NCBI GenBank assembly: GCA_945900755.1
Contig: CAMDKS010000001.1
Coordinates: 1-63,490 of the forward strand
Source of the DNA: Bdellovibrio sp. ZAP7
GTDB lineage: Bacteria > Bdellovibrionota_B > Oligoflexia > Oligoflexales > RGVZ01
Reading direction: 5' to 3'
Length of the DNA: 63,490 nucleotides
A program made the position numbers and the translations under genes. The stretch's first letter is position 1; each line of letters starts with the position of its first letter. A model generated the notes under the pieces. That model was not told where the DNA came from, made no database searches, and saw nothing but the letters and a program-made list of their open reading frames with translations. Positions 55,720-63,490 of the stretch are shown here, piece after piece.

Positions 55720-55810
55720 AGCTCTAACGCTGGTCATGGATGCTCTTCGGACTATCTGGTTTTTTGAGCTGCAACTGATAAATAACTGATGGGAGAATTT
55801 CAGAAGTCCC

Positions 55811-56653
55811 TTAATCGACTTGCGCAACAAACCAAGCTAAATCATCCGAATATTTTTGTAGCTTCTTTCGAGCATTTGCACGTTGAGCTTCGCTCATCAG
55901 TAGATCAAAATTCGCCAATCGTTTTGGGCCGTCATTTTGATATTGAAGCCATGTGTTTCGTTTCAAAGGAGGCAACATTAAAACAGGTTCACGGCTCCAA
56001 GTTTTTACAATTTCATTGAAAACTTTAGGTTCACTAACATCCCGCAGTAACCCCAACAATCCGCCCTGCCAATCTAAAGAATATTCGAGCATTCGCACAA
56101 TATCAGAACGCCGACATCCAAAAATCGTACACAAGGCATCCTCCTGAAGTTCCGTTATCTCGCCGTACCAATTTTCTGCAGACTCCCGAAGCATTTGCCG
56201 GCGCTTGTATTCCAGTTTCTGGTCCGTTAACTCGAGAAGGTCGGACCACTTTTCATTTTTCTTGCCGAATTTTTTTGCGGCGTAGCCAAGCTGATCTGGC
56301 TTTATGACTGTTGCGATTGGTGCCAAATCCTCAATCATATGTTCGGCAAGTTCAACTCGCAGTGATCGAGTCCTATCAAAAAACCATTGAGCATCGCGCT
56401 CATCAATGCCGTTCAGCCATCGTACATTCAGTTCATTTAATGCTAGCAGCAAACGTGGAGATAGTTCTTGCCGCAGCCAAGGCAGATGAGACTTAACTAC
56501 CCGCTGAAGCTCCCTTTTTTGTGTGGAAGTGAGATTAAAAGTCTGAGCTACCTCCCTAACAACAAGCCAATCTATGTAGTGCAGGCCTATCCATAAAAAT
56601 GAACAGGACGTTGCGCAAACTACAATAAATAATACACTCAACCACCTACGCAT
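55811..56653 (-). CDS. DUF6279-like lipoprotein
   Basis: A 280-residue lipoprotein; lipobox CATSCS with cysteine at 17. After it, IGLHYIDWLVVREVAQTFNL followed by TSTQKRELQRVVKSHLPWLR fits the DUF6279 pattern (an L/Y-D-W segment, then Q-rich helices), a mostly helical family of unknown function. The rest is helical and charged with aromatic residues. GGGAGG lies 4 nt before the ATG. It converges with the TPR gene with about 90 nt between the stops. Confidence 0.72.
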   Translation of the reverse strand: MRRWLSVLFIVVCATSCSFLWIGLHYIDWLVVREVAQTFNLTSTQKRELQRVVKSHLPWLRQELSPRLLLALNELNVRWLNGIDERDAQWFFDRTRSLRVELAEHMIEDLAPIATVIKPDQLGYAAKKFGKKNEKWSDLLELTDQKLEYKRRQMLRESAENWYGEITELQEDALCTIFGCRRSDIVRMLEYSLDWQGGLLGLLRDVSEPKVFNEIVKTWSREPVLMLPPLKRNTWLQYQNDGPKRLANFDLLMSEAQRANARKKLQKYSDDLAWFVAQVD

Positions 56654-56830
56654 TTTGCCTCCCGACTCCCAAGAATACTATATTAACAGTAACGTGGAGA
56701 GCATTGACAGTGATAATATATGAATTTTCATTTCTGCTAGGTACATTTTTCGCGTTTGCAAAAATTTGAGCAATATATTTAAGTAGCCATATTAATCTGA
56801 GAAAATCATTGAATAATAAGGATTTAAAGA

Positions 56831-57715
56831 ATGACGGCAACTAAAAGTCAAAAAAGATCTAGGGTTGCAAAAGAAATAGCGGTGAAAGTCATCAAAAAAA
56901 TGTCCCACAAACAAGACGGCTACTTACACGGCTACACAGCCACCGAGCACAATCGTTTGTACCATCAAGCTCGTTTTTTAGAGGACCACGTTTTTGCCGG
57001 CGTCGATTTTTCTGGGTGCAAAAATATTATCGAAATCGGGTCCGGCGTTGGAGCTCAGACCGAAATTTTGCATAACCGTTTTCCAAAACTCAAAATAGCC
57101 TGCATTGACTCGTCACGAGAGCAAGTCACTAAAGCTAGGGCTCAGCTTGCTGGTCCAATAGGCAAAGGCCTGGTGAGCGTCACCCAAACCGACGCTCGCA
57201 GCTTGCCATTTCAAAAAGGCTCCTTTGAAGGTGCCTTTATCACTTGGTTTTTAGAGCATGTGTCTAACCCTGTGGGAATCCTCAAAGAAACTAAGCGGGT
57301 GATGGCTATCAATGCAGTGATTCATATAAATGAAGTTTTTAACCATTCATTTTTTACCGATCCATTTGGTCCTGCCACACAAGAATACTGGAATGCGTTT
57401 AACGAGCATCAATCAAGCCTCAAGGGTGATCCGTTTGTTGGAGCCAAATTGGGCAATTATCTACAGAAGGCTGGATTCAAGGACATCTCTACGAATTTTT
57501 CATACTGGCTCCTGGACAGCCGGCATCCAAAATTTCGCGCAGAATTCTTGAGCTACTGGATTGACTTGCTTCTATCGGGCTCCGCAGAGCTCGTAAAATC
57601 TAAAAAAGTGTCAAAAAAACTAGTCTTAAAGATGACAGCTGAATTGAATTCCCTCCGGAAAAATCCCGACAGCGTTTTCTTCCTAGGATTCGTGAAAGCG
57701 GTGGCCTATGTGTAA
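56831..57715 (+). CDS. SAM-dependent methyltransferase, class I
   Basis: A 294-residue methyltransferase with unassigned substrate. The SAM site is IIEIGSGVGAQTEILHNRFP; then LKIACIDSSREQVTKARAQL with the acidic residue that binds the ribose, TQTDARSLPFQKGSFEGAF (motif III), and FLEHVSNPVGILKETKRVM (motif IV). The C-terminal 110 residues are helical and may bind the substrate. The lysine-rich N-terminus (TKSQKRSRVAKEIAVKVIKK) is unusual. AAGGA precedes the ATG. It is followed by the trxB group after 150 nt. Confidence 0.85.
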   Translation: MTATKSQKRSRVAKEIAVKVIKKMSHKQDGYLHGYTATEHNRLYHQARFLEDHVFAGVDFSGCKNIIEIGSGVGAQTEILHNRFPKLKIACIDSSREQVTKARAQLAGPIGKGLVSVTQTDARSLPFQKGSFEGAFITWFLEHVSNPVGILKETKRVMAINAVIHINEVFNHSFFTDPFGPATQEYWNAFNEHQSSLKGDPFVGAKLGNYLQKAGFKDISTNFSYWLLDSRHPKFRAEFLSYWIDLLLSGSAELVKSKKVSKKLVLKMTAELNSLRKNPDSVFFLGFVKAVAYV

Positions 57716-57865
57716 TGGAGCGATAGTCAGGGCACCGCCGTTTGTGCCTATTTATTAAACTATTAGTGCTGTGGTAGACATTTAGGAAATTTCACGCTAT
57801 CGTTTGGGCCATTAGACTCGTATGATCATTCTCACAACTCGCCACCAAACTGCAGGAGATGGCCT

Positions 57866-58792
57866 ATGACGCACGAAGTCGTAATTATTGGAACAGGACC
57901 CGCCGGTTTGACGGCTGCTATTTACGCTGCCCGGGCCAGCCTTAATCCTGTTATTTACGCAGGTATGTTGCCTGGTGGGCAGTTAACGACTACCACTGAA
58001 GTCGAAAACTTCCCAGGATTTGAACACGGGATTATGGGGCCAAAAATGATGGCCGACATGACAGCTCAAGCTGAGCGTTTTGGCACCAAAGTTGTGTATG
58101 AAACGATCACCAAAGTGGATTTTTCGAAAAGACCTTTCACCCTTTGGATAGACAAAACGGAAATTAAAGCCAAGACGGTCGTTATTGCCACTGGTGCGAC
58201 CGCAAAAACCCTGGGTCTGCCAGATGAAGCAAAGTTAATGGGACGAGGGCTTTCCACCTGTGCCACGTGCGACGGGTTCTTCTATCGCAACAAAGTCGTC
58301 GCGGTTTCTGGAGGAGGCGATAGTGCGATGGAAGAGGCCAATTATTTATCCAAGCTATGCTCGCAGGTTTACCTCATTCACCGCCGTAGCGAATTTCGCG
58401 CCTCACAAATCATGGTTGACCGTGTCAAAAATAATCCTAAAATAAAAATTATGACTCCCTGGACCGTCGAAAAACCTGTTGCCGATGCTTCCGGGTTGAC
58501 TGGGATCATCGTTAAGAATCTTGAGACGGGAGATTCTACCGAACTTAAAGTGGACGGCTTATTCATGGCGATTGGCCACAAACCAAATAGCGATCTGTTT
58601 TTGCCTTGGGTCGACGTCGATAGCCACGGTTACATAAAAACAACGGTCCATACGGCCACAAAAACGCCGGGTTTATTTGCGGCGGGCGACATTGCCGATC
58701 CAACGTTTAAGCAAGCAATTACCGCGGCAGGCATGGGATGCCAAGCCGCTATTCAGGCACAAAAATTTCTGGAAGAACACGAGGAGCAATAA
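57866..58792 (+). CDS. trxB: Thioredoxin reductase
   Basis: NADPH-dependent flavoprotein of 308 residues reducing thioredoxin. FAD site VVIIGTGPAGLTAAIYAARA; the redox pair C132 and C135 in STCATCDGFFY; the NADPH site AVSGGGDSAMEEANYLSK followed by HRRSEFRAS; and the second FAD site GLFAAGDIADPTFKQAITAAG. All normal for low-molecular-weight TrxB. AGGAG lies 7 nt before the ATG. The Mrp gene follows after 3 nt, so the redox enzyme and the iron-sulphur carrier are expressed together. Confidence 0.97.
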   Translation: MTHEVVIIGTGPAGLTAAIYAARASLNPVIYAGMLPGGQLTTTTEVENFPGFEHGIMGPKMMADMTAQAERFGTKVVYETITKVDFSKRPFTLWIDKTEIKAKTVVIATGATAKTLGLPDEAKLMGRGLSTCATCDGFFYRNKVVAVSGGGDSAMEEANYLSKLCSQVYLIHRRSEFRASQIMVDRVKNNPKIKIMTPWTVEKPVADASGLTGIIVKNLETGDSTELKVDGLFMAIGHKPNSDLFLPWVDVDSHGYIKTTVHTATKTPGLFAAGDIADPTFKQAITAAGMGCQAAIQAQKFLEEHEEQ

Positions 58793-58795
58793 CCA

Positions 58796-59941
58796 ATGAA
58801 TTTATTTCAATCCGTCCAAAACAAAATTATGGGCCGCGGACCAACCATCACTGAAGATACGATAAACGTAGCCTTATCAGCGATTATGGATCCCGACCTG
58901 GGCAAAGACATCGTCGTACTGGGCTTCCTCCGAAATATCGTTATTACCAATGGAGACATCACACTTGACATTAATTTGACAACTCCAGCCTGCCCAGTTA
59001 AAGAGGCCATGAAGACTCAGGCGGAACAAATCCTTAAAGCACTTCCTGGTGTTGGTACGGTAACTGTTAATATGACGGCCACCACTCGCGGCAAAGTGAC
59101 GACGGCGGGCAGTCCGATTGCTGCCAGTCTCGGTCAAGTAAAAAACATCATTGCCGTCGCTTCCGGAAAAGGCGGCGTTGGTAAATCGACGACGGCCGTG
59201 AATTTGGCCTATGCACTCGCTGCAAGCGGCTCGTCGGTCGGACTTCTAGACGCAGACGTCTATGGCCCGTCGATTCCTCACATGACCAGACCCGATGCGC
59301 CAGCCCAGTCCAATAGCCAACTGATCAACCCTCCAAGCGCCGGCGGCGTTAAGGTCATGTCGATTGGTTTATTTGCCGGCGGCGACAAGGCTACCATACT
59401 TCGTGGGCCTATGGTTTCTGGGGTGATCAAGCAATTTTTAACACAAGTAAACTGGGGTGAATTGGATTACCTAATTATCGATTACCCACCAGGAACCGGC
59501 GACATTCAGTTGACACTTTCGCAAACGGCCCCAATAACTGGCGCCGTAGTAGTAACCACACCTCAAGACGTAGCCTTAATTGACGTGAGAAAAGCCGTGG
59601 CGATGTTTGACACGATGAAAGTTCCTGTACTCGGCGTCGTCGAGACGATGAGCTACTTCGTCTGCGATGGTTGCGACAAGAAGCATTATATTTTCCGTGA
59701 AGGAGGAGGAAGGCGAGTGGCTAAAGAATTTGGCGTCAGCTTTCTCGGAGAAATTCCACTTGAGCCAGAAGTCGCGGCCGCAAGTGACCGAGGAATTCCT
59801 GCCATTAAGGCAGCTCCGAACACCAACGCCGCAAAAGCTTACTTGGAAATTTCGGGAGCTGTGGCCGCACAAGTATCCATCATTCATGAAGCGTACAAAG
59901 ACGCACTCAACCATTTTTCACTGGCTTGGCAGCCTGACTGA
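58796..59941 (+). CDS. mrp: Mrp/ApbC/NBP35-type iron-sulphur cluster carrier ATPase
   Basis: Deviant P-loop ATPase of 381 residues that carries iron-sulphur clusters to target proteins. The N-terminal MIP18/DUF59-like domain (about 15-90) has VALSAIMDPDLGKDIV and TTPACPVKEAMK; the ATPase has ASGKKGGVGKST-type loop read as VASGKGGVGKSTTAVNLAYA, the switch region DADVYGPSIPHM, and IIDYPPGTGDIQLTL. The usual CxxC near residue 295 appears as FVCDGCDKKHYIF, giving the bridging cluster ligands. It lies 3 nt after trxB and 32 nt before a DUF971 gene. Confidence 0.95.
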   Translation: MNLFQSVQNKIMGRGPTITEDTINVALSAIMDPDLGKDIVVLGFLRNIVITNGDITLDINLTTPACPVKEAMKTQAEQILKALPGVGTVTVNMTATTRGKVTTAGSPIAASLGQVKNIIAVASGKGGVGKSTTAVNLAYALAASGSSVGLLDADVYGPSIPHMTRPDAPAQSNSQLINPPSAGGVKVMSIGLFAGGDKATILRGPMVSGVIKQFLTQVNWGELDYLIIDYPPGTGDIQLTLSQTAPITGAVVVTTPQDVALIDVRKAVAMFDTMKVPVLGVVETMSYFVCDGCDKKHYIFREGGGRRVAKEFGVSFLGEIPLEPEVAAASDRGIPAIKAAPNTNAAKAYLEISGAVAAQVSIIHEAYKDALNHFSLAWQPD

Positions 59942-59973
59942 ATTCATTCACCTCAACCAAAAGGAATCACATC

Positions 59974-60345
59974 ATGGGTTCAAGTCTCAATAGTTCAAGC
60001 ATCGATCGTTCAAACATCGATAGCTCAACAAACAAAGGCCCTGCCGTGAGAGTAAAGTCCATTGGCCAATTAGACGGCCGCTCGCTTGGGATTACATGGA
60101 CGGACGATCTCACATCCAAATATGACGTCGTAGAACTTCGCCGCAAATGCCCTTGTGCTACTTGCATTGACGAATGGAGTCACGAACCAATTTTAAAACC
60201 TGACTCTATTCCAGAGACTATGCGGCCTGTTAAAATTGATTCAGTTGGGCAATATGCCCTATCCATTCAATTTGGCGATGGGCACAAAACCGGTATCTAT
60301 ACATTTGCGATGCTAAGAAAAATGGCGCATTTACCCTGCCAATAG
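59974..60345 (+). CDS. DUF971 protein
   Basis: A 123-residue protein of the DUF971 family (the small domain also found at the N-terminus of gamma-butyrobetaine hydroxylases). The hallmark is LRRKCPCATCIDEW, with C-x-C-x-x-C, followed by VGQYALSIQFGDGHKTGIYTF. The first 20 residues are serine/asparagine rich and repetitive (SSSIDRSNIDSS). DUF971 often sits next to Mrp, so a role in iron-sulphur assembly is plausible. AAGGA precedes the ATG. Confidence 0.88.
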   Translation: MGSSLNSSSIDRSNIDSSTNKGPAVRVKSIGQLDGRSLGITWTDDLTSKYDVVELRRKCPCATCIDEWSHEPILKPDSIPETMRPVKIDSVGQYALSIQFGDGHKTGIYTFAMLRKMAHLPCQ

Positions 60346-60390
60346 ACATGTTCTGGTAATTCTACAAAACAGCCACGATCTATATTTAGG

Positions 60391-60597
60391 TTACCGCAGA
60401 CCTTGGGGCGCATCAGAAATTTGCTCAGTCAAAAGGCCTAGGAGTTGGCTCGAGACGTTAATAATGTCCTTGGTTTGGCAGCCTTCGTCTTGCAAGTGCT
60501 TGTATATGGCGTCGGCCAGGCTTCTAACCGCTTTATCGTTGAGGTTGACGTTTGCTGTCGTTGCTGGCTGAGACGTATTTAAAGAGTTATTTTTCAT
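60391..60597 (-). CDS. Small hypothetical protein
   Basis: 68 residues, not recognised. N-terminal 20 residues are Asn/Ser/Thr rich; the rest (KAVRSLADAIYKHLQDEG; DIINVSSQLLGLLTEQI) looks like two helices of a soluble protein. The ATG at 60597 has GAGG 10 nt before it, while an upstream ATG at 60624 has none. It converges with the DUF971 gene. Confidence 0.6.
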   Translation of the reverse strand: MKNNSLNTSQPATTANVNLNDKAVRSLADAIYKHLQDEGCQTKDIINVSSQLLGLLTEQISDAPQGLR

Positions 60598-60663
60598 GGA
60601 TGATTTTCCTCTGTTGAGATTCATAATGGACAGTTGACTTAAAAATAGACCAACTCACTTATA

Positions 60664-60676
60664 TTGTATGATACAA
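60664..60676. promoter_or_regulatory. Short perfect palindrome TTGTAT-G-ATACAA
   Basis: 6-bp arms around one base, lying in the gap between the divergent small protein gene (start 60597) and psd (start 60863). It could be a regulator site for either; no family assigned. Confidence 0.35.
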
Positions 60677-60774
60677 GTCGTGTACCATTAATTAGAGCGA
60701 ATGTTAAGGCATTAGTTTATGATAAATTGCTATTAATAACACTGTAATTTCGGTATATTAGTAAATGCAAGGAA

Positions 60775-60814
60775 ACCTGAGTCGATTTCCCTATGTGACC
60801 TCAAAGACTCAGGT
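60775..60814 (+). promoter_or_regulatory. Inverted repeat in the psd leader
   Basis: ACCTGAGTC (60775-60783) and GACTCAGGT (60806-60814) are exact reverse complements around 22 nt, ending 48 nt before the psd ATG. No T-run follows. A structured leader is possible; its role is unknown. Confidence 0.45.
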
Positions 60815-60862
60815 CTACACTTGAATGTGTGGTAATTTTGCCATGAAAGGACGCCTAACCCA

Positions 60863-61768
60863 ATGATGAACCATGGTGTTGCCCTGTCGGAAGCCCCCGG
60901 AGTTAAAGAACGCCTAGTGCATGGTCTCGGTTTTTTGCCTCAAAATTTCGTTAGTTATTTACTTGGAATTTTTGTGCGCATTCAGTGGCCTTCATTCATT
61001 CAAGCCCTGTTCAATGCGAGTTTCGTCTCTATATTTAAGCTCAATATGCGCGAGGCTGAAAAACCTCTGGCTTCCTATCAAACGGTAGAAGAAATTTTCA
61101 CCAGAGCTCTCGCGCCAAACCAAAGGCGGATTTCCGGCGCGTACGTTTCATCGGCGGACGGAATTCTCGAAATCTCAAAGGCTGCACTGTCTGGTAGCAC
61201 GGCGATTCAGGCCAAGGGCATCACCTATTCACTATCAGAGCTCGTGCTTGGACATAAAAATAACGATATTGGCGCGAAATGGTATACCACCGTCTACCTT
61301 GCCCCCCACAATTATCACCGCGTACACTCTCCATTTGCTGGCCGCGTAACCGGCATTCGCTACATTTCTGGTCGACTCTGGCCGGTGAACCGACCAGCCG
61401 TTAGGGCGATCCCTGGACTTTTTTGCCGCAATGAACGGCTGGTGTTTACTGTGGACGTGGCCACAGGCGGCAAAGCTTGGGTCGTCATGGTGGGAGCGTT
61501 CAACGTCGGACGGATGTCTACCAGACTGTGTCCCGAGTTCATGACCAATGCACTATCGAGGCAATTTCAGAGTGCATTGGCTGCCCCCGTAGAATTGGCC
61601 CTAGCATCCCCGATATCCATTCTTGCGGGCGAGGAGCTTGGAATTTTCATGCTCGGCTCAACCACCGTTATCGTCCTTGATGAGCTTGCCTCTGAGGGCT
61701 TAAGGCCCAAAGAAGTTACCACTCCGCAAACGGTGTGCATGGGTCAAGGCTTAGCTGTGGTAAATTAG
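60863..61768 (+). CDS. psd: Phosphatidylserine decarboxylase
   Basis: Membrane-bound enzyme of 301 residues making phosphatidylethanolamine. It matures by self-cleavage at the LGST motif (264-267, Ser266 becoming pyruvoyl), here in IFMLGSTTVIV. Catalytic histidine region: YLAPHNYHRVHSP; also SADG near 93 and LFCRNERLVF and VMVGAFNVG. The length fits the bacterial proenzyme. Two adjacent ATG codons exist at 60863 and 60866; AAGGA stands 11-14 nt upstream, somewhat far. Confidence 0.95.
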   Translation: MMNHGVALSEAPGVKERLVHGLGFLPQNFVSYLLGIFVRIQWPSFIQALFNASFVSIFKLNMREAEKPLASYQTVEEIFTRALAPNQRRISGAYVSSADGILEISKAALSGSTAIQAKGITYSLSELVLGHKNNDIGAKWYTTVYLAPHNYHRVHSPFAGRVTGIRYISGRLWPVNRPAVRAIPGLFCRNERLVFTVDVATGGKAWVVMVGAFNVGRMSTRLCPEFMTNALSRQFQSALAAPVELALASPISILAGEELGIFMLGSTTVIVLDELASEGLRPKEVTTPQTVCMGQGLAVVN

Positions 61769-61876
61769 GGACAATAAAGCACCTGCGGTATAATAAATTC
61801 AAATTATGTGAGGCAGCAAATAGGCTGTGTTCATCGGTTTTAGAAAAATAGATTTAATATCGGAGGCCGTCCCCCA

Positions 61877-63307
61877 GTGATACTTGAAAATGCTCCCCAC
61901 ACTAAAGTCGTTTGGTCGTTCTCAAGCCGAGTCTTGGACGAGGCCCTAGCCAAGAGAATTGCTGACCAAAAGGTATCGGCCATTCGGCTCGCATTTCATG
62001 GCGATGCAGAGGGTCGAATCCCAAAATTTATCGAACAATTTCGTAACGCTCATGACCCCAGCAAGGGAGACCAGGCGTCAATCATAGTCGATTTATCCGA
62101 CGGCTCTCGTGCACAGTTGACGGGGCTCAAGGAGCCGACAGAGATCCAATTTAAAGACGTCGTGACGATGTCGCCCGAGAGCTCAAAGTCCCAAACAAAA
62201 TTTAAGGTTTCCGTGCGTTATTGGGACGGTCTATTTAGAGAAGGCGCCATGGTGTATATGGGCTATGGTCATGTGGTTATGAAGGTCCTAAAGGTGGCCA
62301 AAGACCTCGTTGAACTAGAAGTCATTCAAGGCGGGACCATTCTTCCAAGTATGGAGATTCACATCCCAGAAACCAGAGTGCGCCGCAGTCTTGACAGCCT
62401 TGACGATAAAGAACTCCAAAAAATTTGTGATCTTCATGTGGAATATATCGTCCTTCCTGGGATTGCCGATGGCGAGGAGATTAATAAATTTAGAGTACGT
62501 CTCCAAAAGATGACCAAAGATATGCCGTGGCTTATTTTGCGCATCGATTCGATGGACGTGTATAAGAAATTAGACACCTTATTGCCCTTAGTAGAAGGCA
62601 TTTTGATCAGTCGACGTGAGATGGCATTGACTGTAAATCCTGCAATTATTCCGATGATTACCAAAGAAATTAATCAAATTGCAGATGATCACGCAAAAAT
62701 AGTGCTAACAGCAAGTGAGATGCTTGGTTCAATGCGCCGAGGGGCGACGCCCACTCGAGCCGAAGTGAGTGACATTGCCAATGCCATTCATGACGGTAGT
62801 GACGCCCTCGTGCTTTCGGAGGAGGTGGCTCACGGACCTTTTGCAGTTCAGGCCCTAGGGGTTATTGACCGTATTATTTTAGACACAGAAAAACCAACCT
62901 CAAGCGAACTTAATTGGATGAAATTATCCCCCACCATTGAATCTATTATGGATGCGGTCGCCTATCACGCCTATCGCACGGCCGAGCGTGTGGGGGCGAA
63001 GGCGATTGTTTGCGTGACGAGGGGCGGAAACACAGCCCTAAAATTAGCGAGCTTTAGGGCTCCTGTTCCTGTGATTGCCGTTACTTTTGATAAGCGAGTG
63101 GCCAAAAAATTGAGTTTAGCGCGCGGAGTTCAGCCATTGGTATTGCAGGTTGATCCTAATTTTGGCGAGGTGTTAACGGAGGTAAACGATCAATTAATTC
63201 GTCAAAGCTGGCTTAAGGCAGGAGATAAAATTATTTTCGTATCGATTACGATTTCTTCCGTGAGTGCCAAGGGCAGTAATTTATTTACTGTGCAACGCCT
63301 TCAATAA
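61877..63307 (+). CDS. Pyruvate kinase-like protein with degraded catalytic motifs
   Basis: A 476-residue protein with the pyruvate kinase fold: barrel, B domain (about 70-160) and C-terminal domain. The segment MLGSMRRGATPTRAEVSDIA and then DGSDALVLSEEVAHGPFAV are clearly pyruvate-kinase derived, as is VCVTRGGNTALKLASFRAP. But the catalytic sites are changed: RxNxSHG is RLAFHGD (37-43), the DTKGPEIR segment is DLSDGSR, the lysine of KIE is Arg222 (LRIDS), and RGDLG is RREMA (246-250), removing metal ligands. It is thus probably inactive as a kinase. The start is GTG with GGAGG 10 nt before; TATAAT near 61790 may be the -10 box. Confidence 0.85.
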   Translation: MILENAPHTKVVWSFSSRVLDEALAKRIADQKVSAIRLAFHGDAEGRIPKFIEQFRNAHDPSKGDQASIIVDLSDGSRAQLTGLKEPTEIQFKDVVTMSPESSKSQTKFKVSVRYWDGLFREGAMVYMGYGHVVMKVLKVAKDLVELEVIQGGTILPSMEIHIPETRVRRSLDSLDDKELQKICDLHVEYIVLPGIADGEEINKFRVRLQKMTKDMPWLILRIDSMDVYKKLDTLLPLVEGILISRREMALTVNPAIIPMITKEINQIADDHAKIVLTASEMLGSMRRGATPTRAEVSDIANAIHDGSDALVLSEEVAHGPFAVQALGVIDRIILDTEKPTSSELNWMKLSPTIESIMDAVAYHAYRTAERVGAKAIVCVTRGGNTALKLASFRAPVPVIAVTFDKRVAKKLSLARGVQPLVLQVDPNFGEVLTEVNDQLIRQSWLKAGDKIIFVSITISSVSAKGSNLFTVQRLQ

Positions 63308-63422
63308 TAGGCCCGCCGCTGTATACGGGCCACTATCGAGGCGACGGTGCGGTGTGCAAGGGTTTAGGTGAAGCTTGTGCTCTGGTGATTCTGTCCACAA
63401 AGGAATTTATAGGAGGCGATCC

Positions 63423-63490
63423 ATGCAAAATCGTAAGCTACTGGCATTTGGAATACTTGCTTTTGCTCAGAGTGCCTTCGCACAAGACCC
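63423..63490 (+). CDS. Secreted protein, start only (cut by the window end)
   Basis: AGGAGG lies 6 nt before the ATG. The 22 visible residues (MQNRKLLAFGILAFAQSAFA, then QD) form a complete signal peptide with an AFA cut site before QD. The function cannot be told. Confidence 0.75.
   Translation, partial: MQNRKLLAFGILAFAQSAFAQD

Noticed and set aside
55222-55830. 202-codon open frame antisense to the TPR gene
   Set aside because: The plus strand shows TPR repeats and a ribosome-binding site; the antisense frame has neither.

Overview
The window reads as chromosomal DNA of a Gram-negative bacterium with many lipoproteins, most like the Bdellovibrionota or a related former deltaproteobacterial lineage. 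The evidence is an Agl/Glt-type ExbB/ExbD motor operon, RNase J, a probable futalosine hydrolase of the menaquinone pathway, TrmFO, glutathione synthetase, FadI/FadJ, PilZ and FHA/HD-GYP signalling proteins, and several proteins with clear lipoboxes. This placement rests on gene content only; no search was run.

Layout. 1-2009 holds accessory genes: a GxxExxY nuclease-fold fragment and an AbiE-type toxin-antitoxin pair with repeated GTG...CAC sites in front of it. 2350-3756 is a lipoprotein alpha/beta hydrolase, followed by decayed DNA. 17.0-4.2 kb is a long minus-strand run: FHA/GAF/HD-GYP protein, ExbB, two ExbD-like proteins, an AgmX-type C-terminal-domain protein, RNase J, futalosine hydrolase-like protein, Nudix hydrolase, PP2C phosphatase, M23 endopeptidase and SecA. 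17.2-24.6 kb carries a small secreted protein, a PAP2 phosphatase, FadI/FadJ, a PilZ protein, a C-terminally short GlpD and an EEP-fold phosphodiesterase. 24.6-35.5 kb carries a secreted protein, a type 2-like IleRS, a zinc aminopeptidase, MgtE, a lipoate ligase, a membrane protein, QueE and a class III aminotransferase.

35.5-43.8 kb is the accessory-looking part: an AAA ATPase with its own promoter and operator-like sites, unrecognised secreted or lipidated proteins, a decayed XRE-type regulator, and an RNA ligase of the DRB0094 (DraRnl/Rnl5) type. 43.8-63.5 kb returns to core functions: ValRS, a matrixin-like lipoprotein, an AlaRS lacking the C-terminal C-Ala domain, FKBP, glutathione synthetase, Pgk-Tpi, TrmFO, a TPR protein, a DUF6279 lipoprotein, a methyltransferase, TrxB-Mrp-DUF971, phosphatidylserine decarboxylase, a pyruvate-kinase-like protein with degraded catalytic motifs, and the start of a secreted protein.

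I did not find a clear multi-gene system without precedent. The observations most worth a second look are the pyruvate kinase pseudoenzyme, the short AlaRS, the RNA ligase, the type 2 IleRS, a 125-bp palindromic element read in frame at the start of the aminopeptidase, the tandem-repeat cysteine-rich lipoprotein, and a family of hairpin repeats at convergent gene ends.
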